Notes: generated from the sequence alone by a model not told the origin. Positions 24,398 to 33,205 are shown, numbered from the stretch's first letter. The stretch is DNA of 64,000 nt from Maricaulis virginensis (GCF_027922185.1 NZ_BSFE01000001.1:124001-188000); one strand, 5' to 3'. Translations and numbers: made by a program.

Positions 24398-25489
24398 TCA
24401 GAACGCGCTCTGTCCTGCGTGCCGCAGCTTGTGATCCGCCAGCACGAGCGCGGCCATGGCCTCGCCGACCGGGACCGCACGGATGCCGACGCAGGGATCG
24501 TGGCGGCCGCGGGTTTCGATCTCGGTCTCGTTGAAGTCGCGGTCCAGCGTGCGCCGGGGAACGCGGATCGAGGAAGTCGGCTTGACGGCAAAGCGCACGA
24601 CCAGATCCTGGCCGGTGGAAATGCCGCCGAGCACGCCGCCATTATGGTTCGACAGGAAATGCGGACCGTCCTCGCTCATGCGCATCTCGTCCGCCGCCTC
24701 TTCGCCGCGCAGGGCGGCCGAGCCGAAGCCGGCACCGATCTCGACACCCTTGACGGCATTGATCGTCATCATCGCCATGGCCAGGTCGCTGTCCAGCTTG
24801 CCATAGACGGGTGCGCCCCATCCGGCCGGCACACCGGAGACCACGACTTCGACGATGGCACCGGTTGAGGAACCGTCACGGCGCAGCGCGTCCATGTCCG
24901 CTTCCCACAGGGCGGCGGTTTCCGCGTCCGGGCAGAAGAAGGGGTTCTCGTTCACCTGGTCCCAGTCCCAGCGCGAGCGGTCGATGGCACGGGCACCCAC
25001 CTGGACCAGTGCGGCCCGGATCGCGATCCCGTCTCCCAGCACCTTGCGGGCAATGCCGCCGGCGGCCACGCGCATGGCCGTCTCGCGGGCCGATGAACGC
25101 CCGCCGCCGCGATAGTCCCGCACGCCGTACTTCATGTCATAGGTGTAGTCGGCGTGGCCGGGACGCCACTTGTCGCGGATATCGCCATAATCCTTTGACC
25201 GCGCATCGACATTCTCGATCATCAGCCCGATCGGCGTGCCGGTGGTGACAGAGCCGCCCGTGCGGTCGTCCTCGAACGTGCCGGACAGGATACGCACGCG
25301 ATCCGGTTCCTGGCGCGGCGTGACATGGCGGCTGGAGCCCGGGCGGCGCATGTCCAGCCAGGGCTGGAGATCCTCCTCGCTCAGGGGAATTCCGGCCGGG
25401 CAGCCATCGACGACGGCACCGATGGCCGGGCCGTGGCTTTCGCCCCAGGTGGTGATCCTGAACAGGTGTCCGAATGAGTTGTGAGACAT
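24398..25489 (-). CDS. aroC: Chorismate synthase
   Basis: A 363-residue flavin-dependent enzyme converting 5-enolpyruvylshikimate 3-phosphate to chorismate, the last step of the shikimate pathway. Its three signatures are present: FGHLFRITTWGESHGPAIG at the N-terminus, YRGGGRSSARETAMRVAAGGIA near residue 130 and RHDPCVGIRAVPVGEAM near the C-terminus. Reduced FMN is required but not consumed. It lies 46 bp downstream of the J-domain protein gene on the same strand and is probably co-transcribed with it. Confidence 0.97.
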   Translation of the reverse strand: MSHNSFGHLFRITTWGESHGPAIGAVVDGCPAGIPLSEEDLQPWLDMRRPGSSRHVTPRQEPDRVRILSGTFEDDRTGGSVTTGTPIGLMIENVDARSKDYGDIRDKWRPGHADYTYDMKYGVRDYRGGGRSSARETAMRVAAGGIARKVLGDGIAIRAALVQVGARAIDRSRWDWDQVNENPFFCPDAETAALWEADMDALRRDGSSTGAIVEVVVSGVPAGWGAPVYGKLDSDLAMAMMTINAVKGVEIGAGFGSAALRGEEAADEMRMSEDGPHFLSNHNGGVLGGISTGQDLVVRFAVKPTSSIRVPRRTLDRDFNETEIETRGRHDPCVGIRAVPVGEAMAALVLADHKLRHAGQSAF

Positions 25490-25535
25490 GATCGATCCGC
25501 GTTTTGGCGCAGACTAGTCGCGGATCAGGCGTCCG

Positions 25536-26045
25536 TCACGCAGCCGACTGCGCTTTGCGGATCCAGCGGGCCAGGCGGGCATGGGCCGAAGGGCGGGAAT
25601 ATTCGTGGATGAAGGCTTCCAGATCCGCCCGGTCGAGCAGGGAAGGGGTGTCGGACGGACCGGTTTCCTGTGCTGCGGCAATGCGGATTGTGATGATCGT
25701 ACCGGGCTCGCCGACCGCGGTCACGCGTTCGCCGTCGCGTGTGCCGGCCGGGATGCGCACCAGGACGGGGCGCTCGCCATGGCGCAGGGTGCGCGTGACG
25801 CCGGTGGCCGCCTCGGTCCGGCTGATCTCGATATCCAGGCAGACCGGCGCATTGGCCTTGATCAGGTCCATGGCCGCAACGATTTCCGCCAGTCTCGCAA
25901 GCGTCTGCGGCGTCGGGGGAGTGACGTCGGGATGCAGGGTCTTCACGAGTGCGCGAAAGGCGGACCTGGCCGCCTCGCGCCCGTCACCGGGCGCGAGTCC
26001 GAGGGCGGCATAGGCCTGTCCGATACTCGTAACACGCGCTTTCAT
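25536..26045 (-). CDS. J-domain protein with one DnaJ C-terminal-type domain
   Basis: A 169-residue co-chaperone-like protein. A short J domain opens the protein (AYAALGLAPGDGREAARSAFRALVKTLHPDVTP), retaining the HPD tripeptide that stimulates DnaK ATPase. It is followed by a DnaJ/CbpA-type beta domain (LDIEISRTEAATGVTRTL, VRIPAGTRDGERV) that in full DnaJ proteins binds clients. The Gly/Phe linker, zinc fingers and the second C-terminal domain are absent. It may be a specialised DnaK recruiter; clients are unknown. It precedes aroC and is divergent from pdxH. Confidence 0.8.
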   Translation of the reverse strand: MKARVTSIGQAYAALGLAPGDGREAARSAFRALVKTLHPDVTPPTPQTLARLAEIVAAMDLIKANAPVCLDIEISRTEAATGVTRTLRHGERPVLVRIPAGTRDGERVTAVGEPGTIITIRIAAAQETGPSDTPSLLDRADLEAFIHEYSRPSAHARLARWIRKAQSAA

Positions 26046-26133
26046 ACCGTGAATCTAGGACGAGAAGATTCCCGAAAGGTTGACGCCGCTGACTTTGAGC
26101 GTACCTAGGCGGCAAGCACGCCGGAGGTGAATC

Positions 26134-26808
26134 ATGTCGAAGTCGAAGCCGGGTCTCATTCCGCCCTCGCCGGACGCGGATGCGTATGCAAAGACCGCCG
26201 ATGCCAATGCCGCGGAGATTTTCGACCGCGAGGATCCGTTCGCCCTGTTCGCCGACTGGCTGGAGGATGCCAAGCGCAAGGAGCCGAACGACGCCAATGC
26301 GATGGCGCTGGCGACGGCGGATGCCGACGGCCTGCCGGATGTGCGCATGGTGCTCCTGAAGGATGTCGATCCCGACGGCTTCGTCTTCTACACCAATCTG
26401 GAAAGCGCCAAGGGCCGGCAGCTGGCGGTGAATGCCAAGGCGGCGCTGTGCTTCCACTGGAAGTCCCTGCGCCGCCAGGTGCGGGTGAGGGGGCTTGTCC
26501 AGCCGGTCGCAGCCGATGAGGCCGACGCGTATTTTGCCTCCCGCGCCCGGGACAGCCGGATCGGTGCCTGGGCGTCGAAACAGTCGCGACCGCTGGAGAG
26601 CCGGTTCGCCCTGGAAAAGGCCGTTGCCCGCGAGGCGGCGCGCTTCGGTCTCGGCGAAGTGCCGCGCCCGCCGCACTGGTCCGGTTTCCGGATCGTGCCG
26701 GTGTCGATCGAGTTCTGGCGTGACCGGCCCTTCCGCCTGCACGACCGCATGACGTTTTCGCGACCGGATTCACACTCGCCTTGGCAGGTCGATCGGCTGT
26801 ATCCTTGA
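26134..26808 (+). CDS. pdxH: Pyridoxine/pyridoxamine 5'-phosphate oxidase
   Basis: A 224-residue FMN enzyme that oxidises pyridoxine 5'-phosphate or pyridoxamine 5'-phosphate to pyridoxal 5'-phosphate. Family segments in order are DPFALFADWLEDAKRKEPNDANAMALAT, VRMVLLKDVDPDGFVFYTNLESAKGRQL (FMN binding), WASKQSRPLESR, PRPPHWSGFRIVP and the C-terminal FWRDRPFRLHDRM...WQVDRLYP. Length and termini are canonical. GGAGG precedes the ATG. It is divergent from the J-domain gene across an 88-bp gap. Confidence 0.97.
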   Translation: MSKSKPGLIPPSPDADAYAKTADANAAEIFDREDPFALFADWLEDAKRKEPNDANAMALATADADGLPDVRMVLLKDVDPDGFVFYTNLESAKGRQLAVNAKAALCFHWKSLRRQVRVRGLVQPVAADEADAYFASRARDSRIGAWASKQSRPLESRFALEKAVAREAARFGLGEVPRPPHWSGFRIVPVSIEFWRDRPFRLHDRMTFSRPDSHSPWQVDRLYP

Positions 26809-26832
26809 TACGAAGCCAAGCGGGGGCTTGAT

Positions 26833-27639
26833 ATGCGCAGTTTCGGCAAATTCCTGCGGGCGGTCCTCGTCCCGCTCGGATGGGTGTGTGCCCTTCTGGC
26901 CCTGGGTGTGCCGCTCTGGTTCGCAATGGCGGCCTTCGGGACGAAGTGGGAATTCATCGACCTGGCGACGGGTCTGGGGTGGATGACACACACGATCGGC
27001 CGGCCGCTTCTGTTCGCGAGCCTCGCGGCTGGCGGGTCGAGCCTGTTTCTGTCGCTGGTACATCTGGTCGCCCGCCGGCGCTTTTCCGGTGCGCTCTTGT
27101 CACCGCTGCTCGCCGTCATCGTCGGTGTCGCAGGGCTCGGGTGGACCTGGCAGATCGACCGGCAACGCAGCGCACAGCCGCTGCTGCTGGACGTGACGAC
27201 CGACCTTCAGGACCCGCCGCACTTCACGCCATCCTTCGCCGCGCGCCGCTCCGCGCATCACCAGGCGCTCGAATATGCAGGCAAGCTGGGCGAGGACGGG
27301 CGTTCGCTCGCGGCCGTGCAGGCGCAAGCCTATCCGGCACTCGCGACGGTTCACGTCAGCCGGGCACCGGAGACGGTGTTTGCAGACGCCCTGCGCTATG
27401 CGCATACGCATCGCTGGCGTGTCGGAACAGCCTCGGCAAGCGCCGGCATGTTCGAAGCTGGCACGGAGAGCTTCTGGTACGGTCTGCGTGACGACATTGT
27501 CGTCCGCGTGCGCGATGACGGGGAGGGCGGCAGCCTCGTCGACATCCGCTCCCTCGCCCGACAGCCGATCCACGATCTCGGCCGCAACGCCCGGCGCGTC
27601 CAGGCTTTCAGCACGGCGATCGCGGAAGACGCTCGCTAG
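26833..27639 (+). CDS. DUF1499 membrane protein
   Basis: A 268-residue protein with three predicted N-terminal transmembrane helices (about residues 10-35, 55-78, 83-105) and a soluble C-terminal DUF1499 domain (about 130-268). Domain hallmarks are the YPALATVHVSRAPETVFADAL segment and SFWYGLRDDIVVRVRDDGEGGSLVDIRSLAR. The function of DUF1499 is not established. It lies 24 bp after pdxH and its stop overlaps that of the convergent MBL hydrolase by 4 bp. Confidence 0.85.
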   Translation: MRSFGKFLRAVLVPLGWVCALLALGVPLWFAMAAFGTKWEFIDLATGLGWMTHTIGRPLLFASLAAGGSSLFLSLVHLVARRRFSGALLSPLLAVIVGVAGLGWTWQIDRQRSAQPLLLDVTTDLQDPPHFTPSFAARRSAHHQALEYAGKLGEDGRSLAAVQAQAYPALATVHVSRAPETVFADALRYAHTHRWRVGTASASAGMFEAGTESFWYGLRDDIVVRVRDDGEGGSLVDIRSLARQPIHDLGRNARRVQAFSTAIAEDAR

Positions 27640-28544
27640 GCCGCCACGCCCAGCGTGTATTCGGCTTCCAGCCCGGGCTCGCCTGTGCAGGCAATGCGGC
27701 CGGTTTCGATCATGTGGATGAGGTGGGCGAGCACCGAGTGGGCGGCGGCCGGGTGGAGCCGCTTGTCGACATCGGCATACATCGCCTGAACCATGTCACG
27801 CACGCGGTGCCGGCCGGCGCGGACCTGTTCGAGTATCTGCGCCTCGCGCTGCATGCGGTGGTCGATATAGGCCTGGATGAAGGCGCGCGGTTCGGTGATT
27901 GCGGGACCGTGGGTCGGCCAGAGAATGTCGAAATCGCGGTCGCGGATACGGGCCAGCTCACGCAGATAATCGCCCATATGACCGTCCGGCGGGCTGATCA
28001 CACTGGTCGACCAGGCCATGACATGGTCGCCGGCAAACAGCGTGTTTTCTTCCAGCAGGGCGTAGCAGACGTGATTGGAGGTATGGCCGGGCGTGTGAAG
28101 CGCCTCGATGGACCAGTCCTTGCCCCGGAAAACCTCGCCGTCGCGCACCTGGACATCCGGTTTGAAGCCGGTGTCGTCGCCAGCCTCGAGGCGGACCTCT
28201 CCGCCGGCGGGCGGGGTGATCTGCGGGCCATAACCATAGACGGTCGCGCCGTGCTTTTCGGCAAGCGGATGGGCCATCGGCGAGTGGTCGAGGTGATGAT
28301 GGGTGACGAAGACATGCGTCACACGCTCGCCGGCCAGCGCGCGGTCGAGGGCCTCGATATGGTCGGGATGGACCGGCCCCGGATCGATCACGGAAACCTC
28401 GCCGTGACCGATGATATAGACACCTGTCCCGGTATAGGTGAACGGGCCGGGATTGGGCGCAATGACCCGGCGAATCCGGTCGGACAGCCGGTCGCAGCGG
28501 CCATACTCGAATTCAAAGTCTCGAATAAAGGGGATGGCAGTCAT
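27636..28544 (-). CDS. Metallo-beta-lactamase-fold hydrolase (LACTB2-like)
   Basis: A 302-residue MBL-fold metallohydrolase. The signature HxHxDH is T-H82-H-H84-L-D86-H87; GVYIIGHGEVSVIDPGPVH precedes it and HTPGHTSNHVCY supplies the next metal ligand. A C-terminal helical/winged extension (RHRVRDMVQAMY...HLIHMIETGRI) is the pattern of LACTB2-like proteins. LACTB2 is an RNA endonuclease in mitochondria, but bacterial members include thioesterases and other hydrolases, so the substrate is open. It overlaps by ATGA with the ATP-grasp-like gene, which is upstream on the same strand. Confidence 0.88.
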   Translation of the reverse strand: MTAIPFIRDFEFEYGRCDRLSDRIRRVIAPNPGPFTYTGTGVYIIGHGEVSVIDPGPVHPDHIEALDRALAGERVTHVFVTHHHLDHSPMAHPLAEKHGATVYGYGPQITPPAGGEVRLEAGDDTGFKPDVQVRDGEVFRGKDWSIEALHTPGHTSNHVCYALLEENTLFAGDHVMAWSTSVISPPDGHMGDYLRELARIRDRDFDILWPTHGPAITEPRAFIQAYIDHRMQREAQILEQVRAGRHRVRDMVQAMYADVDKRLHPAAAHSVLAHLIHMIETGRIACTGEPGLEAEYTLGVAA

Positions 28545-29485
28545 GAACGCCTGTCGGGCTGCAGGGAGGATGAGGGGCGGACCAGGTCGCGGAAGGCCGT
28601 GGCGAGCCGCCGGGTCACGGTAATCTTGTCGCGCAGCTTCATGGCAATGGGCGGACCCATATCTGTCTTGTTCACATCGACGACGTAGAGGCGGCCGTCG
28701 GTGCGGTCGCGCAGCACGTCCAGCCCGCCCCAGTCCAGCCGCATCGCCCGGGCAAAGCGGACCAGGCTGTCCTGCTCGGCCGGGGTGAAGACGGTATCGG
28801 TCTCGGCGAAGTCGACCTCGTCATTGGAATTGCAGAAGCGCACGGCCTCGCGGCGGCGCTTGCGCAGCACCAGCGGGATGCGTCCGCCGATCATCGGGCA
28901 GCGCAGATCCTCGACCAGGCCGCGGCCGTTGCGGTTGTCGATCACGCGCTGATAGACATGCCCGTGGCGGGCCGGGGCCGGGCCCTGGATGATCCGCCCG
29001 TCATGGGCGCCATTGATTTCGGATTTCTCGACCATCGGCCCGGCCCAGCTTTCCGGATCGACTGAGAGCGGATAGCCGAAACACTGTTCGAACACGCGGG
29101 CGACGTGGCTCTTGGCGATGCTCTGGCAGCCGGCATTGATGAGGCGTGTGCCGGGCTGGGCCTGGACCGGGTGACACACCGTGCAATCGTCGAACACGAA
29201 GACGGCGTCGGCCGTCTCGGGGCTGTCGGCGATGCGGGCGCCTGCCGCGTGAAGCACCGACCAGACGAGATACCAGGGCCGCGGCCGGTCCGGGGTGAAC
29301 CAGATGCGGGGGCCGGACTGCGAAGCGGACTTCAGCCGCCAGGATTCGACCACGAAATAGAAGGGGAACCAGGCCAGCACTTCGCCGATAAGTCCCGGTT
29401 CGAGACGCAGGCGTGCCCCGGTCTTCTTGACGGTGACGACACCGTCCTGGAACTCGAAGTCTCGCCACCACAGCGCACTGTGCAT
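28541..29485 (-). CDS. Predicted ATP-grasp-like protein, unknown substrate
   Basis: A 314-residue protein with no certain family assignment. The C-terminal third reads like the metal/ATP-binding end of an ATP-grasp enzyme: RFARAMRLDWGGLDVLRDRTDGRLYVVDVNKTDMGPP, where Asp and Asn of the VDVNKT segment would bind Mg. Basic residues of the RIPLVLRKRR region could belong to the central ATP-grasp subdomain. The N-terminal half (about 1-130) has no recognisable fold. The gene is coupled by an ATGA to the MBL hydrolase, so the pair may make and break the same kind of bond. Evidence for ATP-grasp is motif-level only. Confidence 0.55.
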   Translation of the reverse strand: MHSALWWRDFEFQDGVVTVKKTGARLRLEPGLIGEVLAWFPFYFVVESWRLKSASQSGPRIWFTPDRPRPWYLVWSVLHAAGARIADSPETADAVFVFDDCTVCHPVQAQPGTRLINAGCQSIAKSHVARVFEQCFGYPLSVDPESWAGPMVEKSEINGAHDGRIIQGPAPARHGHVYQRVIDNRNGRGLVEDLRCPMIGGRIPLVLRKRRREAVRFCNSNDEVDFAETDTVFTPAEQDSLVRFARAMRLDWGGLDVLRDRTDGRLYVVDVNKTDMGPPIAMKLRDKITVTRRLATAFRDLVRPSSSLQPDRRS

Positions 29486-29611
29486 GGAAGGGCCTTTCTC
29501 CTGTCGTCACGCCGCATCCTAGGCATGTGCCGGACGCATGCAATTCACGCTGGATCACGGACGGCGCGGATCTTGCGTGAAGTGGCGCGAAGCCAATCAC
29601 GCGGGGCGAAT

Positions 29612-29773
29612 GTGAACGTCGGGGAATTCATAAGCAAGCGCGTCCTGCGCCTGGGCTGGCTCGTCCTCGTGCTGATCGTGGCCGACTCTTTTGTCAGTGG
29701 TGCGACAGATCAGGCAGCACTGTCCCGGACGGCACCCTTGCCCCCGGCCGATACCGCCCTGATGCAGGAGTAA
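29612..29773 (+). CDS. Possible small single-helix membrane protein
   Basis: A 53-residue open frame starting with GTG and reading MNVGEFISKRVLRLGWLVLVL and onward. It has one hydrophobic helix (about residues 13-28) after a basic stretch, which fits an N-in small membrane protein or an uncleaved anchor. GGGGCGA upstream gives only a modest ribosome-binding site. It lies 73 bp before oppB on the same strand. No family recognised; it may be spurious. Confidence 0.35.
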   Translation: MNVGEFISKRVLRLGWLVLVLIVADSFVSGATDQAALSRTAPLPPADTALMQE

Positions 29774-29846
29774 CGGCAGAGGCTTCATTGACAATGCCTT
29801 CGCCCCATTGAAACTGCGGCGAACTCCGGAACGAGCCGATTACTGC

Positions 29847-30779
29847 ATGTTTGGTTTTGTACTCCGGCGCGTAGGCGTCGCCATCCCGACTATCCTGGTG
29901 ATCATCACGATCGCCTTTTTCATGATGCGTGCCGCTCCCGGCGGGCCCTTCGATCTGGAACGGCCCATGCCCGAGGAGACGCGTCAGATCCTGCTGGCCA
30001 ATTACGGCATGGATCAGCCGCTGTGGCGGCAATATCTCGACTATATGGGCGATCTTGCCCGAGGCGATCTCGGCCCGTCGCTCAAGCTGCGCGACAAGCA
30101 GGTCAACGAGATCATTGCCGAAGGCTTTCCGGTCAGCGCGACGATCGGCCTGTTCTCGATGTTGCTGGCGATCACGCTCGGTTCCTTCCTCGGCTCCGTG
30201 GCGGCGTTGCGGCAGAACACGGCGGGCGACTTCTCGGTCATGACCTTCGCGATGGTGGGAATCAGTATCCCTCCCTTTGTCATGGGTCCGATCCTGGCGC
30301 TGGTCTTCGGCCTCTATCTCGGTCTTGTGCCGACCGGCGGTCTCGATCCGCGCTATGGCATGACGCCGGACCGGCTGATCCTGCCGATCATCACGCTGGC
30401 ACTGCCGCAGATCGCGATCATCGCGCGCCTGATGCGTGCGTCGATGATCGAGGTGATCCGCTCGAATTATATCCGCACCGCCCGCGCCAAGGGCCTGTCG
30501 GCCCATGCCGTCATTTTCCGGCATGCGCTGCGGTCGGCCGTGCTGCCGCTGGTCAGCTATCTCGGCCCGGCCTCGGCTGCGGTGATCTCCGGTTCGCTGG
30601 TTATCGAGCGCGTCTTCCAGCTGCCCGGTATCGGCAAGCATTTCGTCGATGCCGCCCTGCAGCGCGACTACACGGTCGTGATGGGCGTGGTGATCATCTA
30701 CGCCACGCTGATCATCGTGCTGAACCTGCTCGCCGACCTGCTGTACGGCGTCCTCAATCCCAAAGTGAAGTACGAATAA
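29847..30779 (+). CDS. oppB: Oligopeptide/dipeptide ABC transporter permease, OppB type
   Basis: A 310-residue inner-membrane permease with six predicted helices. The BPD-transporter loop that contacts the ATPase is present (RTARAKGLSAHAVIFRHALRSAVLPLVSYLG; EAA-type motif), and the N-terminal MFGFVLRRVGVAIPTILVIITIAFFMMR is the classic OppB start. It forms a heterodimeric channel with OppC. ATG 29847 is used; its ribosome-binding site is weak. The stop overlaps the oppC start (TAATG). The OppD/OppF ATPases that should power it are not in the window. Confidence 0.94.
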   Translation: MFGFVLRRVGVAIPTILVIITIAFFMMRAAPGGPFDLERPMPEETRQILLANYGMDQPLWRQYLDYMGDLARGDLGPSLKLRDKQVNEIIAEGFPVSATIGLFSMLLAITLGSFLGSVAALRQNTAGDFSVMTFAMVGISIPPFVMGPILALVFGLYLGLVPTGGLDPRYGMTPDRLILPIITLALPQIAIIARLMRASMIEVIRSNYIRTARAKGLSAHAVIFRHALRSAVLPLVSYLGPASAAVISGSLVIERVFQLPGIGKHFVDAALQRDYTVVMGVVIIYATLIIVLNLLADLLYGVLNPKVKYE

Positions 30780-31684
30780 TGACGTTGCTGTCGACGCCCG
30801 GGGAAAAGGCGGAAATCCTCGAAGCCGCCTCCGTGAAGGGCCGCTCCCTCTGGGACGACGCCCTGGCGCGCCTCATGCGCAATCGTGCCGCCGTCACCTC
30901 CATGGTGATCCTGGGCATCCTGATCCTGCTGGCCACGGTCGGGCAGGCGCTTTGGGTGCACGATTACGACACGATCTATCGCGACAAGGTCTGGATCGCA
31001 CCGACCTGGGAAGACTGGCACATCCTGGGCACCGATGCGCAGGGCCGCGACATGGTCGCGCGTATCCTGGTCGGCCTCGGCGTATCGCTCATGGTAGGTG
31101 TGGTGGCGACGATCGTCTCGCTGCTGATCGGTGTGACCTGGGGTGCGACGGCCGGCTTCATCGGCGGCCGGGTCGACCAGGCGATGATGCGCTTCGTCGA
31201 TATCCTCTACTCGCTGCCTTTCATCTTCTTCGTGATCATGCTGATGGTGGTGTTCGGGCGGAATATCGTCCTGATCTTCGTGGCTATCGGCGCGGTGGAG
31301 TGGCTGACCATGGCCCGTATCGTGCGCGGCCAGACCCTGGCGCTGAAGAACATGGAATTCGTCGAGGCGGCCGAGGCGGCCGGCGTGTCGCGCTTCAAGA
31401 TCATCCAGCGCCACATCATTCCCAACGTGCTCGGACCGGTCGTGGTCTATGTCACGCTGATGATTCCGGTCGTGATCCTGGCCGAAAGCTTCCTGTCCTT
31501 CCTGGGACTGGGGGTGCAGGAGCCGCTGACCTCGCTGGGCCGCCTGATCTCGGCCGGCGCGCAGGACATGGAGCCGGCGCCGTGGACGCTGATCGGGCCG
31601 GCGGTGACGATGATGGTCACGCTGTTCTGCCTGAACTTCATCGGCGACGGCCTGCGCGACGCGATCGACCCGAAGGACAGGTAG
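30779..31684 (+). CDS. oppC: Oligopeptide/dipeptide ABC transporter permease, OppC type
   Basis: A 301-residue partner of OppB, with the extended soluble N-terminus typical of OppC followed by a first helix (AVTSMVILGILILLATVGQALW), the periplasmic loop (PTWEDWHILGTDAQGRDMVARIL) and five further helices. The ATPase-coupling EAA loop reads VEAAEAAGVSRFKIIQRHIIPNVLGP. The ATG at 30779 shares a base with the oppB stop. It is followed by a hairpin terminator instead of ATPase genes. Confidence 0.95.
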   Translation: MTLLSTPGEKAEILEAASVKGRSLWDDALARLMRNRAAVTSMVILGILILLATVGQALWVHDYDTIYRDKVWIAPTWEDWHILGTDAQGRDMVARILVGLGVSLMVGVVATIVSLLIGVTWGATAGFIGGRVDQAMMRFVDILYSLPFIFFVIMLMVVFGRNIVLIFVAIGAVEWLTMARIVRGQTLALKNMEFVEAAEAAGVSRFKIIQRHIIPNVLGPVVVYVTLMIPVVILAESFLSFLGLGVQEPLTSLGRLISAGAQDMEPAPWTLIGPAVTMMVTLFCLNFIGDGLRDAIDPKDR

Positions 31685-31720
31685 AGAGCCCGCCGGACGC
31701 GCGGTTGCGCCTGCCGCGCC

Positions 31721-31751
31721 GAAGAGCCGCTCCTAAAGGGGGCGGCTCTTC
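31721..31751. terminator. Hairpin between oppC and the convergent secreted-protein gene
   Basis: GAAGAGCCGC (31721-31730) pairs perfectly with GCGGCTCTTC (31742-31751) around an 11-nt loop. It lies in the 96-bp gap between converging genes, so it can serve either strand; the T-tract is weak. Confidence 0.55.
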
Positions 31752-31780
31752 CGTGAGCTGGGGCAGGTTTGTATGTAATG

Positions 31781-32452
31781 CTACTCTTCGCGGCGGACGC
31801 GGACGGCGCGTCCCTCCCCGTCGATGCGGAGCAAGTAGCTGCTCATCGCACCGCGCCGGATTTCCGCGAAATGGGGCCCTTGGCCACGGAGCCGGATTCG
31901 TCGACCATCGTCGGTCTGCCGCCACACCTGCCCATTCTCCATTTCGAACAGCATCGTGTCGTAGCCAACGACGCGGATGCGTTCCAGGCGCATCGTGACT
32001 GTGTCGACATTTCCTTCGTCGTCCCGGGCAACGACGCGGAACTCTTCCTCTGCCAGTTCGGTCGCCGATTGCGGGGTAGCTTCCCGACCGGGTGTCTGTG
32101 CTCGTGGCGTCGCTGGCTCGGTGCCCTCTGCGCCGGCTACTGCTTCGTGCTGCTCGCGCCCTGAAGACAGATTGGGAAGAGCGAAACGCGGCAGGCTGGG
32201 TAGGTTGAAACCGAAGCTGTCACGCTCGACCGCTTCGACCGCCTCGCGCTCGACAACCACAATATCGCCGGTATCACGAGCGTTGGCGAGCCGGGTCGAG
32301 GTCTCGTCAAAACAGGCCAGACGGGTTTCAATGTCTGCGATCAAGCGGCAGGCGAGCACATCATCCACCGGATCGCCCTGGAACGCGAGAGCGGCCGGGG
32401 CGAGAAGTGCCATCGTGGCGGCGGACAGGGTCAGTCGGGAAAGAGCAGACAT
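31781..32452 (-). CDS. Exported protein of unknown function (paralogue 2 of a tandem pair)
   Basis: A 223-residue protein with a signal peptide (MSALSRLTLSAATMALLAPAALA). The mature N-terminus carries a pattern seen in many small proteobacterial exported proteins: ACRLIADIETRLACFDE, with two Cys that could form a disulfide. A Glu/Ala/Thr/Pro-rich linker (about 115-145) precedes a C-terminal all-beta-like domain containing ENGQVWRQTDDGRR and RRGAMSSYLLRI. The adjacent upstream gene is a clear paralogue. ATG 32452 has AGGA eight bases upstream. The function is unknown; an envelope role is likely. Confidence 0.7.
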   Translation of the reverse strand: MSALSRLTLSAATMALLAPAALAFQGDPVDDVLACRLIADIETRLACFDETSTRLANARDTGDIVVVEREAVEAVERDSFGFNLPSLPRFALPNLSSGREQHEAVAGAEGTEPATPRAQTPGREATPQSATELAEEEFRVVARDDEGNVDTVTMRLERIRVVGYDTMLFEMENGQVWRQTDDGRRIRLRGQGPHFAEIRRGAMSSYLLRIDGEGRAVRVRREE

Positions 32453-32474
32453 GGCTGAAATCCTATTGGTGTGA

Positions 32475-33077
32475 CTACTGGACACGTTCGGCCCGGAACC
32501 AGCGCCCGCCATTATTCAGGCGCATGAAGTAGGAGCCGAGGGCGCCGCTGCGGATATTGGCCGTCAGACCGGGGCGGACACCGCTGCGAATACCCTGGAT
32601 GCGCGTGCTGTCCGTCTGGCGCCACACCTGGCCATTGGCAAGGGTGACCACGACATCGCCGGCGCGATTGATCTCGATATCGGTAACCGACAGGTTCTCG
32701 ATCCGCTCGATATCGCCGTCTTCGGTGCGGTGGACAATCCGGTCCGGCGAGTGGGCCGTTGCATCGGCTTCGACCAGGTCGTCCTCGCCCCCGCCATTGC
32801 GGCGGCCCAGGCCCGGAATGGAGAAATTGGGCAGGGTCAGACCGAATACCGATTCTTCCGCTGCTTCGATCTGGCCGCGATCGACCGCGACGACTTCGCC
32901 GGACTCGGCATTCCCGTAGAGGGTTTCCACCGCCGCATCGAGACAGGCCAGGCGCGCGGCATCGTCGCCAATACTCCGGCACTCGAACAGCGGTTGCAGG
33001 GGCGAGTCACCGGATTGCGCATAAGCGACGGGTGTCAGGACAAGTGGCGATATCACAAGGAGTAATCGGGCGTTCAT
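32475..33077 (-). CDS. Exported protein of unknown function (paralogue 1 of a tandem pair)
   Basis: A 200-residue exported protein, signal peptide MNARLLLVISPLVLTPVAYA. It shares the architecture of the next gene: ECRSIGDDAARLACLDAAV near the mature N-terminus, SGEVVAVDRGQIEAAEESVFGLTLPNF, then a C-terminal domain with ANGQVWRQTDSTR and RSGALGSYFMRL. It lacks the long Pro/Ala linker. GGAAAG precedes the ATG at 33077. The pair sits between oppBC and oppA on the opposite strand and is divergent from oppA. Confidence 0.72.
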   Translation of the reverse strand: MNARLLLVISPLVLTPVAYAQSGDSPLQPLFECRSIGDDAARLACLDAAVETLYGNAESGEVVAVDRGQIEAAEESVFGLTLPNFSIPGLGRRNGGGEDDLVEADATAHSPDRIVHRTEDGDIERIENLSVTDIEINRAGDVVVTLANGQVWRQTDSTRIQGIRSGVRPGLTANIRSGALGSYFMRLNNGGRWFRAERVQ

Positions 33078-33205
33078 CTTCTTTCCGTCAAGTTGCGCAC
33101 GCTTCGAACTATGCGCGACCGGCAGGCGGCTGTCGACCGGCCCGTCATGTTCGGCTAGAACGAGAGTCACATCTTCCAGTGACGCGTCGGAGGGGAGACC
33201 GAACC

